From assembly GCA_021784375.1 (NCBI GenBank), contig JAJXSV010000080.1:1-9215 (forward strand): a stretch of 9,215 nucleotides of DNA, written 5' to 3'. Shown one piece after another: positions 1-9,215 of this stretch. Within the stretch, counting starts at the first letter, position 1. The number at the start of each line of letters is the position of its first letter. The notes beneath the pieces were generated by a model, which was not told the origin of the DNA, made no database searches, and worked only from the letters and a program-made list of their open reading frames with translations. Source of the stretch: Actinomycetes bacterium. Its GTDB lineage: Bacteria; Actinomycetota; Actinomycetes; S36-B12; UBA5976. The translations under genes were made by a program, and so were the position numbers.

Positions 1-2092
1 CCGAAACCATGCTGCTCTCGGCCACCACGGCCGGCAAGCAGCCGAAGGATCAATTCGACTTCTTCCCGCTCACCATCGACGTCGAGGAGCGCATGTACGC
101 CGCGGGCCGCATCCCCGGCTCGTTCTTCCGCCGCGAGGGTCGCGCCTCCGAGGACGCCATCCTCACCTGTCGGCTCATCGACCGCCCGTTGCGCCCCGCA
201 TTCGTCAAGGGACTCCGCAATGAGGTCCAGGTCGTCGTGACCGTGCTCAGCCTGAACCCGCAGCACCTGTACGACGTGGTCGCCATCAACGCGGCCTCGC
301 TGTCCACGCAGCTGGCGGGCCTGCCGTTCTCCGGCCCCATCGGCGGTGTGCGCGTCGCGCTCATCCGCGGCCAGTGGGTGGCGTTCCCGACCGTCGAGCA
401 GTTGGAGGACGCCGTGTTCGACATGGTCGTCGCCGGCCGCATCGTGGGTGACGACGTCGCCATCATGATGGTGGAGGCGGAGGCCACGGAGAACACCATC
501 GAGCTCGTGAAGGGCGGCGCCAAGGCGCCGACCGAGGAGGTCGTGGCCGAGGGCCTCGAGGCCTCCAAGGCCTTCATCCGCGTGCTCTGCCAGGCCCAGG
601 CCGAGTTGGCCGCCAAGGCAGCGAAGCCGACCGCCGAGTTCCCGATCTTCCTCGACTACCAGGCGGACGCATATGCGGCCGTGGAGGCCGCAGCCATGGA
701 CGCCGTCGCCCAGGCGATGACGATCGTGAGCAAGGCCGACCGCGAGGCCCGACTTGACGAGATCAAGCTCGACATCGTCGAGCGCCTCGCCGAGCAGTTC
801 GAAGGGCGCGAGAAGGAGCTGTCGGCAGCGCTGCGCAGTGTCACCAAGAAGGTGGTGCGCCAGCGCATCCTGCGCGACAAGCTGCGCATCGACGGTCGCG
901 GCATCACCGACATCCGCCAGCTCTCGGCCGAGGTCGAGGTCGTGCCCCGCGCCCACGGTTCGGCGATGTTCGAGCGTGGCGAGACGCAGATCCTCGGTGT
1001 CACCACGCTGAACATGCTGAAGATGGAGCAGCAGCTGGACACCTTGAGCCCGGTCACCCGTAAGCGCTACATGCACAACTACAACTTCCCGCCGTACTCG
1101 ACCGGTGAGACGGGTCGCGTCGGCGCACCCAAGCGCCGCGAGATCGGCCACGGCGCACTCGCTGAGCGCGCCCTGGTGCCGGTGCTGCCCACGCGCGCGG
1201 AGTTCCCCTACGCCATCCGCCAGGTGTCCGAGGCCCTCGGCTCCAACGGATCGACGTCCATGGGCTCGGTCTGCGCGTCGACCATGTCGCTGCTCAACGC
1301 CGGTGTCCCGCTCAAGGCCCCGGTTGCTGGCATCGCCATGGGCCTGGTGTCAGACCTCGTCGACGGCAAGGCCGAGTATGTCGCCATCACTGACATCCTG
1401 GGCGCCGAGGATGCCTTCGGCGACATGGACTTCAAGGTTGCCGGTACGCGTGAATTCGTGACGGCGCTGCAGCTCGACACCAAGCTCGACGGCATCCCGG
1501 CACACGTGCTCGCGGGCGCCCTCAAGCAGGCCCGCGATGCCCGCTTCACGATCCTCGAGGTCATGAACGACGCCATCGCCATGCCGGACGAGATGTCGAA
1601 GTACGCACCTCGCATCATCTCGATCCGCATCCCGGTCGACAAGATCGGCGAGGTCATCGGCCCGAAGGGCAAGATGATCAACCAGATCCAGGAGGACACG
1701 GGCGCCGAGATCTCGATCGAGGACGACGGCACCATCTACATCGGTGCCACGGACGGCCCGTCCGCCGAAGCGGCGCGCGCTGCGATCAACGCCATCGCAA
1801 ACCCGCACATGCCCGAGGTCGGCGAGCGCTTCCTGGGCACGGTCGTGAAGATCGCCGCCTTCGGCGCCTTCATCTCCCTGCTCCCCGGCAAGGATGGCCT
1901 GCTCCACGTCACCAAGATGCGGAAGCTCGCGGGCGGCAAGCGGATCGAGAACGTCGAGGACGTCGTGAAGGTCGGGCAGAAGGTGCTCGTGGAGATCACC
2001 GAGATCGATTCGCGCGGCAAGTTGTCGCTCGAGGTCGCCGAGGATGACGAGGCCGTCAAGGCCGAGGCGCTTGCGGTCGAAGCGGCTGCCGA

Positions 2093-2096
<4 letters not shown>
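1..2096 (+). CDS. pnp: Polynucleotide phosphorylase (PNPase), 5' end cut by window
   Basis: Phosphorolytic 3'-to-5' exoribonuclease of mRNA decay, cytoplasmic, working as a trimer in the family. The frame is open from the window edge (codons begin at base 3). The ATG at base 9 is an internal Met, not the start; roughly 40-50 N-terminal residues are missing compared with the family. Counting from that Met, the first RNase PH-like domain carries FFRREG (39-44), followed by the helical linker and the second, catalytic RNase PH domain. There D468, D474 and K476 (in GDMDFK) match the catalytic D486/D492/K494 of the E. coli enzyme. A KH domain with GPKG at 551-554 and an S1 domain (about 605-677) follow, then a short acidic, Ala-rich tail. 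All key residues are present, so the enzyme should be active. The stop overlaps the annotated start of the next gene (ATGA), and a strong hairpin lies 10 bases beyond it. Identification is essentially certain. Confidence 0.98.
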
Positions 2097-4669
<2,573 letters not shown>

Positions 4670-4673
<4 letters not shown>

Positions 4674-4978
4674 GCCATCCAGCCCAGGTGGCGCACCAGC
4701 GCGGTCGTGGCTGCCGCACTCACCACCATCACCAGGAAGTTGGTCCGACGCGCCATCAGCCCGATGGCGACCGCCATGCCGGGGACGCGGGCATCGAGCA
4801 GGATCGCGTGCTTCGAGGTCACTGCCTGGACGGTCACGATGCCGGTCAGCAGCGCCACTGGGAGGAGCGCCGCGACGTGGTGCACGATGCGCCGGTCCAG
4901 CACCCGCTCCGGGAGCAGGTAACCGGCGAGCTTCTCCGCGTAGCAGCCGAAGGAGGCGATGAGCACCGAGGGCCACAT
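4670..4978 (-). CDS. azlD: AzlD-type branched-chain amino acid exporter subunit
   Basis: Small integral membrane partner of AzlC. In characterised pairs (AzlCD of Bacillus, BrnFE of Corynebacterium) the two together export branched-chain amino acids or methionine. The protein has 102 residues, the family's usual size, with hydrophobic stretches at about 3-20, 33-52, 64-76 and 80-96. The segment LLPVALLTGIVTVQAV and the positively charged ARRTNFLVMVV near the C-terminus are typical of the AzlD family. The start at ATG 4978 is supported by a strong Shine-Dalgarno sequence seven bases upstream and by the TGATG overlap with the azlC stop; the open frame continues upstream to 5149, but that part has no AzlD-like sequence. 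Last gene of a three-gene minus-strand set. Its TAG stop is complementary to the last bases of the convergent TPR gene. The exported substrate is not determined by sequence. Confidence 0.9.
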
Positions 4979-5703
4979 CAGGCCACCACCTCGGGATGGC
5001 GAAGGAGCGTCGTCGTCGCGACGCCGAAGGCGATGAGCGCGCAGCACAGTACGGGCACGCCCGCAGGCACGAAGGGCACGAGTAGCAGGGCCAGGGCGCA
5101 GGAGCCGGCTGCGACCAACCAGCTCTCGCGATCGCGAAGGCGCGGCCACAGCAGCCCGGCCAGGCCGGCCGCGATGGCGGTGTCCAGGCCGAAGGCCCGA
5201 GGGTCGCCGATCGCCTGTGCCGACAATGCCCCGATCAGGGTTGCGGTGTTCCAGAGCACGTACACGCTCAGGCCCCCCGCCCAGAAGCCCAGCCGTGACG
5301 CGCGACCGTCCTCGAGTGACTCATCCTGCGCGATGGAGAGGGCCGTCGACTCATCGATGGTGAGCTGGGCGGCGAGCAGGCGCCAGCCGTGACGCACGCG
5401 CAACACGGTGGACATCCGCACCGCATACATGGCATTGCGGACGCCCAGCAGCAGGGCGGTGGAGATGGCGGCAGCAGGCGCGCCACCGGCGCCCAGGACG
5501 CCGACGAACGCCAGTTGCGAGGCGCCCGTGAACATGAGCACGGAGAGCGCACAGGTCTGGATGACCCCGAGGCCGGCCGTGACGCCCATCGCCCCGAAGG
5601 ACACGCCGTAGACGGAGACGGCCAGGCCGACGAAGACGGCGTTGCGGATGATGGTCACGCGGGTGACGGCGAATGACGCGTGCGCGTCCGTCCCGGTGTG
5701 CAT
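4978..5703 (-). CDS. azlC: AzlC-type branched-chain amino acid permease (exporter large subunit)
   Basis: Large membrane subunit of an AzlCD exporter, 241 residues, a usual length. Family signatures are clear: SFGAMGVTAGL (35-45), MFTGASQLAF (57-66), the LLLGVRNAMYAVRMS block (84-98) and LTIDESTALS (114-123). Hydrophobic segments at about 22-40, 46-71, 76-98, 136-163, 171-187 and 196-232 suggest a multi-helix inner-membrane protein. I chose ATG 5703: the frame stays open up to 5850, but that part overlaps the regulator gene and is not AzlC-like. No Shine-Dalgarno precedes ATG 5703; instead TACGCT lies six bases before it, the pattern of a leaderless transcript. GTG in VTIIRN, 15 residues later, is a less likely start. 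The stop overlaps the azlD start by one base (TGATG), so the two subunits are probably made together. The upstream gene encodes a likely transcription factor. Confidence 0.92.
   Translation of the reverse strand: MHTGTDAHASFAVTRVTIIRNAVFVGLAVSVYGVSFGAMGVTAGLGVIQTCALSVLMFTGASQLAFVGVLGAGGAPAAAISTALLLGVRNAMYAVRMSTVLRVRHGWRLLAAQLTIDESTALSIAQDESLEDGRASRLGFWAGGLSVYVLWNTATLIGALSAQAIGDPRAFGLDTAIAAGLAGLLWPRLRDRESWLVAAGSCALALLLVPFVPAGVPVLCCALIAFGVATTTLLRHPEVVA
4986..4992 (-). promoter_or_regulatory. Ribosome binding site of azlD
   Basis: Read on the minus strand, GAGGTGG precedes ATG 4978 by seven bases, inside the end of azlC. It decides the azlD start and shows that azlD has its own initiation site as well as the TGATG overlap. 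Confidence 0.7.
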
Positions 5704-5709
5704 CGGCAC

Positions 5710-5739
5710 AGCGTATTGGCGACGATCACTGCCTGTCGC
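5710..5739 (-). promoter_or_regulatory. Candidate leaderless promoter of azlC
   Basis: On the minus strand, GCGACA (5739-5734) is followed by an 18-base spacer, TACGCT (5715-5710), six bases and then ATG 5703. The -10 fits TANNNT and the -35 keeps GACA. Transcription starting at the ATG itself would explain the missing ribosome binding site. The -35 lies in the last codons of the regulator gene. Confidence 0.35.
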
Positions 5740-6085
5740 GAAGCGGCGGAGGGCAGGCGATGCCCAGCCGGTAGCCCACCCCGCGCACGCACTCGACGAT
5801 GTTCGGTCCCCCGGCGGCCGCCACCTTGGCGCGCAAGCGCGAGATCGCATCCTCGATCGCGCGCTCGCTGCACACGCCCTTCCACCCGATGAGCCGCAGG
5901 CTGGGACGGTCGATCACATGGCGTGGTCGGTCCATGAATGCCTCGAGCAGGTCGAACTGCAGCTGACTGAGGACGACCTCCGTGTCACGGACGTACAGCC
6001 TTCGTCCGTCGCGGTCGAGCAGCAGTGGATGGATGCGGATGCAGCCCAGTTCAATGACGGCGCGTGACGCTCCGTGTTCGTTCAT
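5726..6085 (-). CDS. Orphan PhoB/OmpR-type winged-helix DNA-binding protein
   Basis: Probable transcription factor of 119 residues. It consists almost only of the trans_reg_C winged-helix domain found at the C-terminus of OmpR/PhoB response regulators: a short N-terminal beta region (about 10-36), VVLSQLQFDLLEAF (37-50), the helix-turn-helix around GWKGVCSERAIEDAISRLRAKV (67-88) and the wing VECVRGVGYRLG (97-108). There is no receiver domain and no conserved phospho-aspartate, so it cannot respond to a histidine kinase in the usual way, and no kinase gene is nearby. The start at ATG 6085 is supported by AGGGGG five bases upstream. The gene ends 22 bases before azlC on the same strand, which suggests it controls the exporter or itself. 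Exporters of this family are more often linked to Lrp- or LysR-type regulators. Domain assignment is sure; the target is inferred. Confidence 0.85.
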   Translation of the reverse strand: MNEHGASRAVIELGCIRIHPLLLDRDGRRLYVRDTEVVLSQLQFDLLEAFMDRPRHVIDRPSLRLIGWKGVCSERAIEDAISRLRAKVAAAGGPNIVECVRGVGYRLGIACPPPLRDRQ

Positions 6086-6090
6086 TGCAA

Positions 6091-6131
6091 CCCCCTGGGC
6101 GGCACGCTAGGGGGCTGCCATGCTCGGTCCA
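6091..6131 (-). promoter_or_regulatory. Candidate promoter, inverted repeat and ribosome binding site of the winged-helix gene
   Basis: Reading the minus strand: TGGACC (6131-6126), a 16-base spacer, TAGCGT (6109-6104), then AGGGGG (6096-6091) five bases before ATG 6085. The hexamers match a weak sigma-70-type promoter with transcription starting near 6097. An inverted repeat, CCCCCT (6091-6096 on the plus strand) and AGGGGG (6109-6114) with 12 bases between, straddles the -10 and the ribosome binding site. It could be an operator, or an RNA hairpin hiding the ribosome binding site in transcripts that start further upstream. The ribosome binding site is convincing; the promoter is tentative. 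Confidence 0.35.
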
Positions 6132-6133
6132 CA

Positions 6134-6216
6134 GGGGTCGAACGGCCTTGACACTGGCGGCTCGCCGCGCGGCAGCCGTGACACCGTCGTGGCGCGCCGT
6201 GGGGTCGCCCGGGGTC
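6134..6216 (+). repeat. Three copies of GGGGTC in the divergent intergenic region
   Basis: GGGGTC occurs at 6134-6139, 6201-6206 and 6211-6216, the last two exactly ten bases apart. The pair ends just before the candidate thyX -10. Tandem direct repeats about one helical turn apart are the usual target form of PhoB/OmpR winged-helix proteins, one of which is encoded next door. Also present is a consensus-like TTGACA (6148-6153) with no -10 at a suitable distance. In G+C-rich DNA such hexamers can recur by chance. Confidence 0.25.
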
Positions 6217-6219
6217 ACG

Positions 6220-6249
6220 TATGGTGGACCAATTCCGATCGAGGCAGGG
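6220..6249 (+). promoter_or_regulatory. Candidate thyX -10 box and ribosome binding site
   Basis: TATGGT (6220-6225) fits an actinobacterial -10 and would start transcription near 6232, but no good -35 lies 16-18 bases upstream. GAGG (6241-6244) and AGGG (6246-6249) precede ATG 6255 by 10 and 5 bases and support that start over the ATG at 6120. Confidence 0.4.
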
Positions 6250-6254
6250 CACGC

Positions 6255-6971
6255 ATGGATGAGATCTCGTTTCGCAGCGATGTGACCGTTGAACTGGTGA
6301 AGCACGCCGCTTCCGACGCGGATGTCATCTGGGCGGCACGGGTGTCGACCAAGGGCGAGCAGTCGCTGGAGGACGTGGAGGCCGACTCCAGCCGGTCCGG
6401 TGGGCTCATCAACTACCTGATGCGCGACCGGCACGGGTCACCGTTCGAGCATGCCAACTTCACCTTCTTCGTACGCGCCCCCATCTTCATGTGGCGCGAG
6501 CACTTCCGTCACCGCATCGCGTCGTACAACGAGGAGAGCGGCCGGTACAAGGTGCTCGAGCCCGTCTTCTACGTACCTGGACCCGAGCGCAAGCTGGTGC
6601 AGGTCGGCAAGACCGGCGCCTACGAGTTCGTCGACGGGACGCCCGAGCAGTACGAGACGGTCGTCGCCGCGACCAAGGAGGCCTGCCACCAGGCCTACGC
6701 TGCGTACAACCGCATGCTCGAGGCGGGTGTCGCCCGTGAGGTCGCCCGCATCGTGCTCCCGCTCAACATCTACTCCTCCGCGTACGTCACCATCAATGCG
6801 CGTTCACTCATGAACTTCCTGTCCCTGCGCACCACGAGCCCGGACTCCCGCTTCCCCTCGTTCCCCCAGCGGGAGATCGAGATGGTCGGGGAGAAGTACG
6901 AGGCGGTGTTCCGCGAACTCATGCCACTCACGCACGCCGCCTTCGTCGCCAACGGCCGGGTCGCCCCTTAG
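6255..6971 (+). CDS. thyX: Flavin-dependent thymidylate synthase
   Basis: Makes dTMP from dUMP using methylenetetrahydrofolate, FAD and NADPH; in the family a cytoplasmic homotetramer unrelated to ThyA. The 238-residue protein carries the diagnostic RHRX7S motif at 85-95 within RHRIASYNEESGRY. Further family landmarks are HGSPFEHANFTFFV (60-73) and the C-terminal block IYSSAYVTINARSLMNFLSLR (172-192), which helps bind nucleotide and FAD. The start at ATG 6255 is chosen because a ribosome binding site precedes it and the N-terminus MDEISFRSDV fits the family; the frame is open back to 6120, but that part covers the promoter region and has no ThyX-like sequence. The gene heads the thyX-dapA-RNase J set seen in mycobacteria and other actinobacteria, with a 67-base gap to dapA. 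Confidence 0.97.
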   Translation: MDEISFRSDVTVELVKHAASDADVIWAARVSTKGEQSLEDVEADSSRSGGLINYLMRDRHGSPFEHANFTFFVRAPIFMWREHFRHRIASYNEESGRYKVLEPVFYVPGPERKLVQVGKTGAYEFVDGTPEQYETVVAATKEACHQAYAAYNRMLEAGVAREVARIVLPLNIYSSAYVTINARSLMNFLSLRTTSPDSRFPSFPQREIEMVGEKYEAVFRELMPLTHAAFVANGRVAP

Positions 6972-7026
6972 CGCGATGCGGAGCGCCGCGCCCCGATCGG
7001 CTCGCGCTGCGCGGAGGTGGTACGGC

Positions 7027-7032
7027 TAACCT
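7027..7032 (+). promoter_or_regulatory. Candidate -10 of a leaderless dapA transcript
   Basis: TAACCT is followed by six bases (TTGAGC) and then ATG 7039, so transcription would start at the A of the start codon. No clear -35 is visible at 16-18 bases. The only Shine-Dalgarno-like sequence, GGAGG (7013-7017), is 21 bases from the ATG and too far to serve it. Confidence 0.45.
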
Positions 7033-7038
7033 TTGAGC

Positions 7039-7944
7039 ATGAGTCCTACTGGTACTGCCGCCAATCCCTTCGGCACCATGCTCACGGCCATGGTGACGCC
7101 GTTCAAGGCCGACCTCAGCGTGGACTACGGGGCTGCGCAGCAGTTGGCGGCGGACCTGGTGGCCCTCGGCAATGACGGACTCATCATCAACGGCACCACC
7201 GGCGAGGCACCGACCACCATGCCGGAGGAGAAGGCGAAGCTGGTGGCGGCAGTGGTGGAGGCGGTCGGCGACCGCGCCTTCGTGGTCGCCGGTGTCGGCA
7301 ACAACGACACCGCCGATTCGGTGGAGCATGCCAAGGAGGCGGCCAAGGTCGGTGCACATGGGCTGCTCGTCGTGTGCCCGTACTACAACAAGCCGACCCA
7401 GGAGGGCGTCATCGCCCACTACCGCGCCATCGCCGATGCCACGGACCTGGGCGTCGTCACCTATGACATCCCGGGGCGCGCCGGCATCCAGATCGCGCAC
7501 GAGACCTTCATCGAGCTTGCCAAGCACCCGCGCATCGTCGCCAACAAGGATGCGAAGGGCGATCCCTGGGCGGCCCAGCGCGCCATGCTCGCGACGGGTC
7601 TGCCCTTCTACAGCGGCGACGACACCTTGAACCTGCCATTGCTGGCCGTGGGTGCCTGCGGCTTCATCAGCGTCACCGGCCACATCGTGGCGGACCGGCT
7701 CAAGGCCATGGCATTCGCGTACCGCGCCGGCGATGTCGGGACGGCCCTGCGGATGAACCAGGAACTGGTGCCGGTGACACATGGCGTCATGGGGCGGGTG
7801 CCGGGCGCGATCGCGAGCAAGGCGGCGCTCGACCTGCTCGGGCGTGCGGGTGGCGGCGTGATGCGTCTGCCCATGGTGGCACTCGGTGCGCCCGGTCGCG
7901 AGACCCTGAGGGCGGATCTCATCGCCGGCGGCTTCGCACTCTGA
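7039..7944 (+). CDS. dapA: 4-hydroxy-tetrahydrodipicolinate synthase
   Basis: First committed enzyme of the diaminopimelate/lysine pathway: condenses pyruvate with aspartate semialdehyde through a lysine Schiff base. A TIM barrel of 301 residues, normal length. The active site is complete: T53 and T54 in NGTTGE, Y116 in PYYNKPTQEG, Y142 and R147 in TYDIPGR, and the Schiff-base K170 in VANKDAKGD. The start could be ATG 7039 or TTG 7033, two codons earlier. I prefer ATG because it lies at the exact distance from TAACCT expected for a leaderless mRNA and because no ribosome binding site fits either codon. The stop overlaps the RNase J start (TGATG), a junction conserved in actinobacteria. DapA and DapB are both encoded in this window but in separate plus-strand blocks. 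Confidence 0.97.
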   Translation: MSPTGTAANPFGTMLTAMVTPFKADLSVDYGAAQQLAADLVALGNDGLIINGTTGEAPTTMPEEKAKLVAAVVEAVGDRAFVVAGVGNNDTADSVEHAKEAAKVGAHGLLVVCPYYNKPTQEGVIAHYRAIADATDLGVVTYDIPGRAGIQIAHETFIELAKHPRIVANKDAKGDPWAAQRAMLATGLPFYSGDDTLNLPLLAVGACGFISVTGHIVADRLKAMAFAYRAGDVGTALRMNQELVPVTHGVMGRVPGAIASKAALDLLGRAGGGVMRLPMVALGAPGRETLRADLIAGGFAL

Positions 7945-9215
7945 TGGTCCCCAACCTGGAGCTGCCGCCCAAGCTCGACAAGGGCACCCTGCGCGTCGTC
8001 CCCCTGGGCGGCATCGGCGAGATCGGCCGCAACATGACGGTCTTCGAGTTCGACGGGAAGTTGCTCATCGTGGACTGCGGTGTGCTGTTCCCCGAGGACT
8101 CGCAACCGGGAATCGACCTCATCCTCCCCGACTTCGACTACATCCGAGAACGTCTCGACGACATCGTCGGCATCGTCCTGACGCACGGCCATGAGGACCA
8201 CATCGGCGCCGTCCCGTACCTCCTGCGCGAGAAGCGGGACATCCCCCTGCTCGGCTCGCGCCTGACCCTGGCGCTGGTCGAGTCCAAGCTCAAAGAGCAT
8301 CGCATCACGGCGTACACGATGGAGGTGCGCGAAGGTCAGCGCGAGAGGCTCGGCGCCTTCGACCTGGAGTTCATTGCCGTTTCCCACTCCATCCCCGACG
8401 CACTCGCGGTCGCCATCTCCACGCCTGCGGGGGTCGTCGTGCACACGGGCGACTTCAAGATGGACCAACTCCCGCTCGACGGGCGCATCACGGACCTCAA
8501 TGCCATGGCGCGACTGGGCGACGCCGGCGTCGACCTGCTCCTCGTCGACTCGACGAACGCCGAGGTGCCCGGCTTCCTGATCTCCGAGCGGGAGATCGAA
8601 CCTGCGCTACACAAGGTGTTCGGCACCGCGCAGGGCCGCATCGTCGTGGCCTCGTTCGCCTCACACATCCACCGCGTGCAGCAGATCATCGATGTCGCGG
8701 TGCGCTACGACCGCAAGGTCGCATTCATCGGGCGCTCCATGGTGCGCACCATGGCGATCGCCCGCGACCTGGGTTACCTCAAGGTCCCTGGCGACACCAT
8801 CATCGCCGTCGACGACCTCGAGAAGTACGACGACAGCAAGACGGTGCTCATCTCCACCGGCTCGCAGGGCGAACCGATGGCGGCCCTCGCGCGTATCGCC
8901 AATCGGGCCCACCAGATCAGCGTCGGCCCCGGCGACACCATCGTGCTCGCCTCATCGCTCATCCCCGGCAATGAGCATGCGGTCAACCGCATCATCAACA
9001 GCCTCACGAACCTCGGTGCGACCGTGGTGCACAAGGGCAACGCCAAGGTGCACGTCTCCGGGCACGCTGCCACCGGGGAACTCCTCTACCTGTACAACAT
9101 CGTCAAGCCGCGCAATGTCATGCCGGTCCATGGTGAACCACGGCACCTCAGCGCCAACCTGAAGATCGCCATGAAGACGGGCCTGCCCCGGGAGCGCGTG
9201 CTGCTCACAGATCGG
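7944..9215 (+). CDS. rnj: Ribonuclease J, 3' end cut by window
   Basis: Metallo-beta-lactamase/beta-CASP ribonuclease with 5'-to-3' exonuclease and endonuclease activity in rRNA maturation and mRNA decay. The frame runs from ATG 7944 to the window edge, 424 residues; the family is about 550, so the C-terminal part is missing. The zinc-binding motif HGHEDH is at 81-86 (H81, H83, D85, H86), H148 lies in SHSIPD, D170 in HTGDFK, VDST (201-204) begins the beta-CASP region, SGHA (372-375) is the RNA phosphate-binding motif, and H396 in PVHGE completes the metal site. Every catalytic residue expected in this part is present. The start overlaps the dapA stop (TGATG) without a clear ribosome binding site, so translation is probably coupled. 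The long frame lacks any sign of disruption. Confidence 0.97.
   Translation, partial: MVPNLELPPKLDKGTLRVVPLGGIGEIGRNMTVFEFDGKLLIVDCGVLFPEDSQPGIDLILPDFDYIRERLDDIVGIVLTHGHEDHIGAVPYLLREKRDIPLLGSRLTLALVESKLKEHRITAYTMEVREGQRERLGAFDLEFIAVSHSIPDALAVAISTPAGVVVHTGDFKMDQLPLDGRITDLNAMARLGDAGVDLLLVDSTNAEVPGFLISEREIEPALHKVFGTAQGRIVVASFASHIHRVQQIIDVAVRYDRKVAFIGRSMVRTMAIARDLGYLKVPGDTIIAVDDLEKYDDSKTVLISTGSQGEPMAALARIANRAHQISVGPGDTIVLASSLIPGNEHAVNRIINSLTNLGATVVHKGNAKVHVSGHAATGELLYLYNIVKPRNVMPVHGEPRHLSANLKIAMKTGLPRERVLLTDR

Noticed and set aside
5704..5850. Upstream extension of azlC to 5850
   Set aside because: It would overlap most of the 3' half of the winged-helix gene and encodes Arg/Pro-rich sequence unlike AzlC.
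6148..6153. Consensus -35 (TTGACA) as the thyX promoter
   Set aside because: No TANNNT lies 16-19 bases downstream (the region reads CGGCAGCCG), and it is about 67 bases from the plausible -10 at 6220.
6120..6254. N-terminal extension of thyX from ATG 6120
   Set aside because: The 45 extra residues are not ThyX-like, cover the likely promoter and repeats, and lack a ribosome binding site, while ATG 6255 has one.
6972..7014. G+C-rich dyads after thyX (such as CCGCGC at 6986-6991 with GCGCGG at 7009-7014, and the palindrome CCGATCGG at 6993-7000) as a terminator
   Set aside because: Several short competing stems with long loops or mismatches, and no single stable hairpin; expected by chance at this base composition.
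7013..7017. GGAGG as ribosome binding site for dapA
   Set aside because: It is 15 bases from TTG 7033 and 21 from ATG 7039, well outside the usual 5-10.
6928..7782. 284-codon minus-strand open frame opposite dapA
   Set aside because: Antisense shadow of dapA; His/Arg/Gly-rich without a domain.
7608..8468. 286-codon minus-strand open frame opposite the dapA/rnj junction
   Set aside because: Both plus-strand genes are certain from their catalytic motifs; this frame has no domain or start signal.

Overview
The window is a G+C-rich chromosomal segment whose codons end almost always in C or G. Gene content and order (pnp, an M16 peptidase of the PepR type, dapB, a small membrane/TPR protein, then thyX, dapA and RNase J) match a cluster conserved in Actinomycetota. 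I place it in that phylum but cannot name a genus. All genes look intact except the two cut by the window ends: pnp lacks its 5' end and the RNase J gene lacks its 3' end. There are no RNA genes, IS elements, CRISPR arrays or phage genes, and no gene-free stretch over 300 bases.

Layout. (1) Bases 1-4673, plus strand: pnp (polynucleotide phosphorylase), pepR (zinc peptidase), dapB (dihydrodipicolinate reductase) and a two-helix membrane protein with a TPR-like tail. The junctions pnp/pepR (ATGA) and dapB/TPR protein (GTGA) are stop/start overlaps. dapB has its own ribosome binding site and perhaps a promoter. A perfect 13-bp hairpin lies directly behind the pnp stop, inside the first codons of pepR as annotated. 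(2) Bases 4670-6085, minus strand: a PhoB/OmpR-type winged-helix protein without a receiver domain, then azlC and azlD, the two subunits of a branched-chain amino acid exporter. This is the least conserved-looking part of the window, and its last gene converges on the TPR gene so that the two stop codons share the bases CTAG. (3) Bases 6086-6254: a 169-bp divergent intergenic region with candidate promoters for both sides, an inverted repeat and three copies of GGGGTC. (4) Bases 6255-9215, plus strand: thyX (flavin-dependent thymidylate synthase), dapA (dihydrodipicolinate synthase) and rnj (ribonuclease J), the last two overlapping as TGATG.

Functionally, dapA and dapB encode consecutive steps of the diaminopimelate/lysine pathway (cell wall and lysine), thyX supplies dTMP, and PNPase and RNase J are two exoribonuclease-type RNA decay enzymes at either end. 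The AzlCD exporter with its linked regulator is a separate amino acid efflux module inserted on the other strand. I saw no clearly new biological system. The items most worth checking are the pnp/pepR hairpin, the regulator-azlCD operon with its upstream repeats, and two genes (azlC, dapA) whose start codons sit exactly six bases behind a TANNNT hexamer, the pattern of leaderless transcripts.
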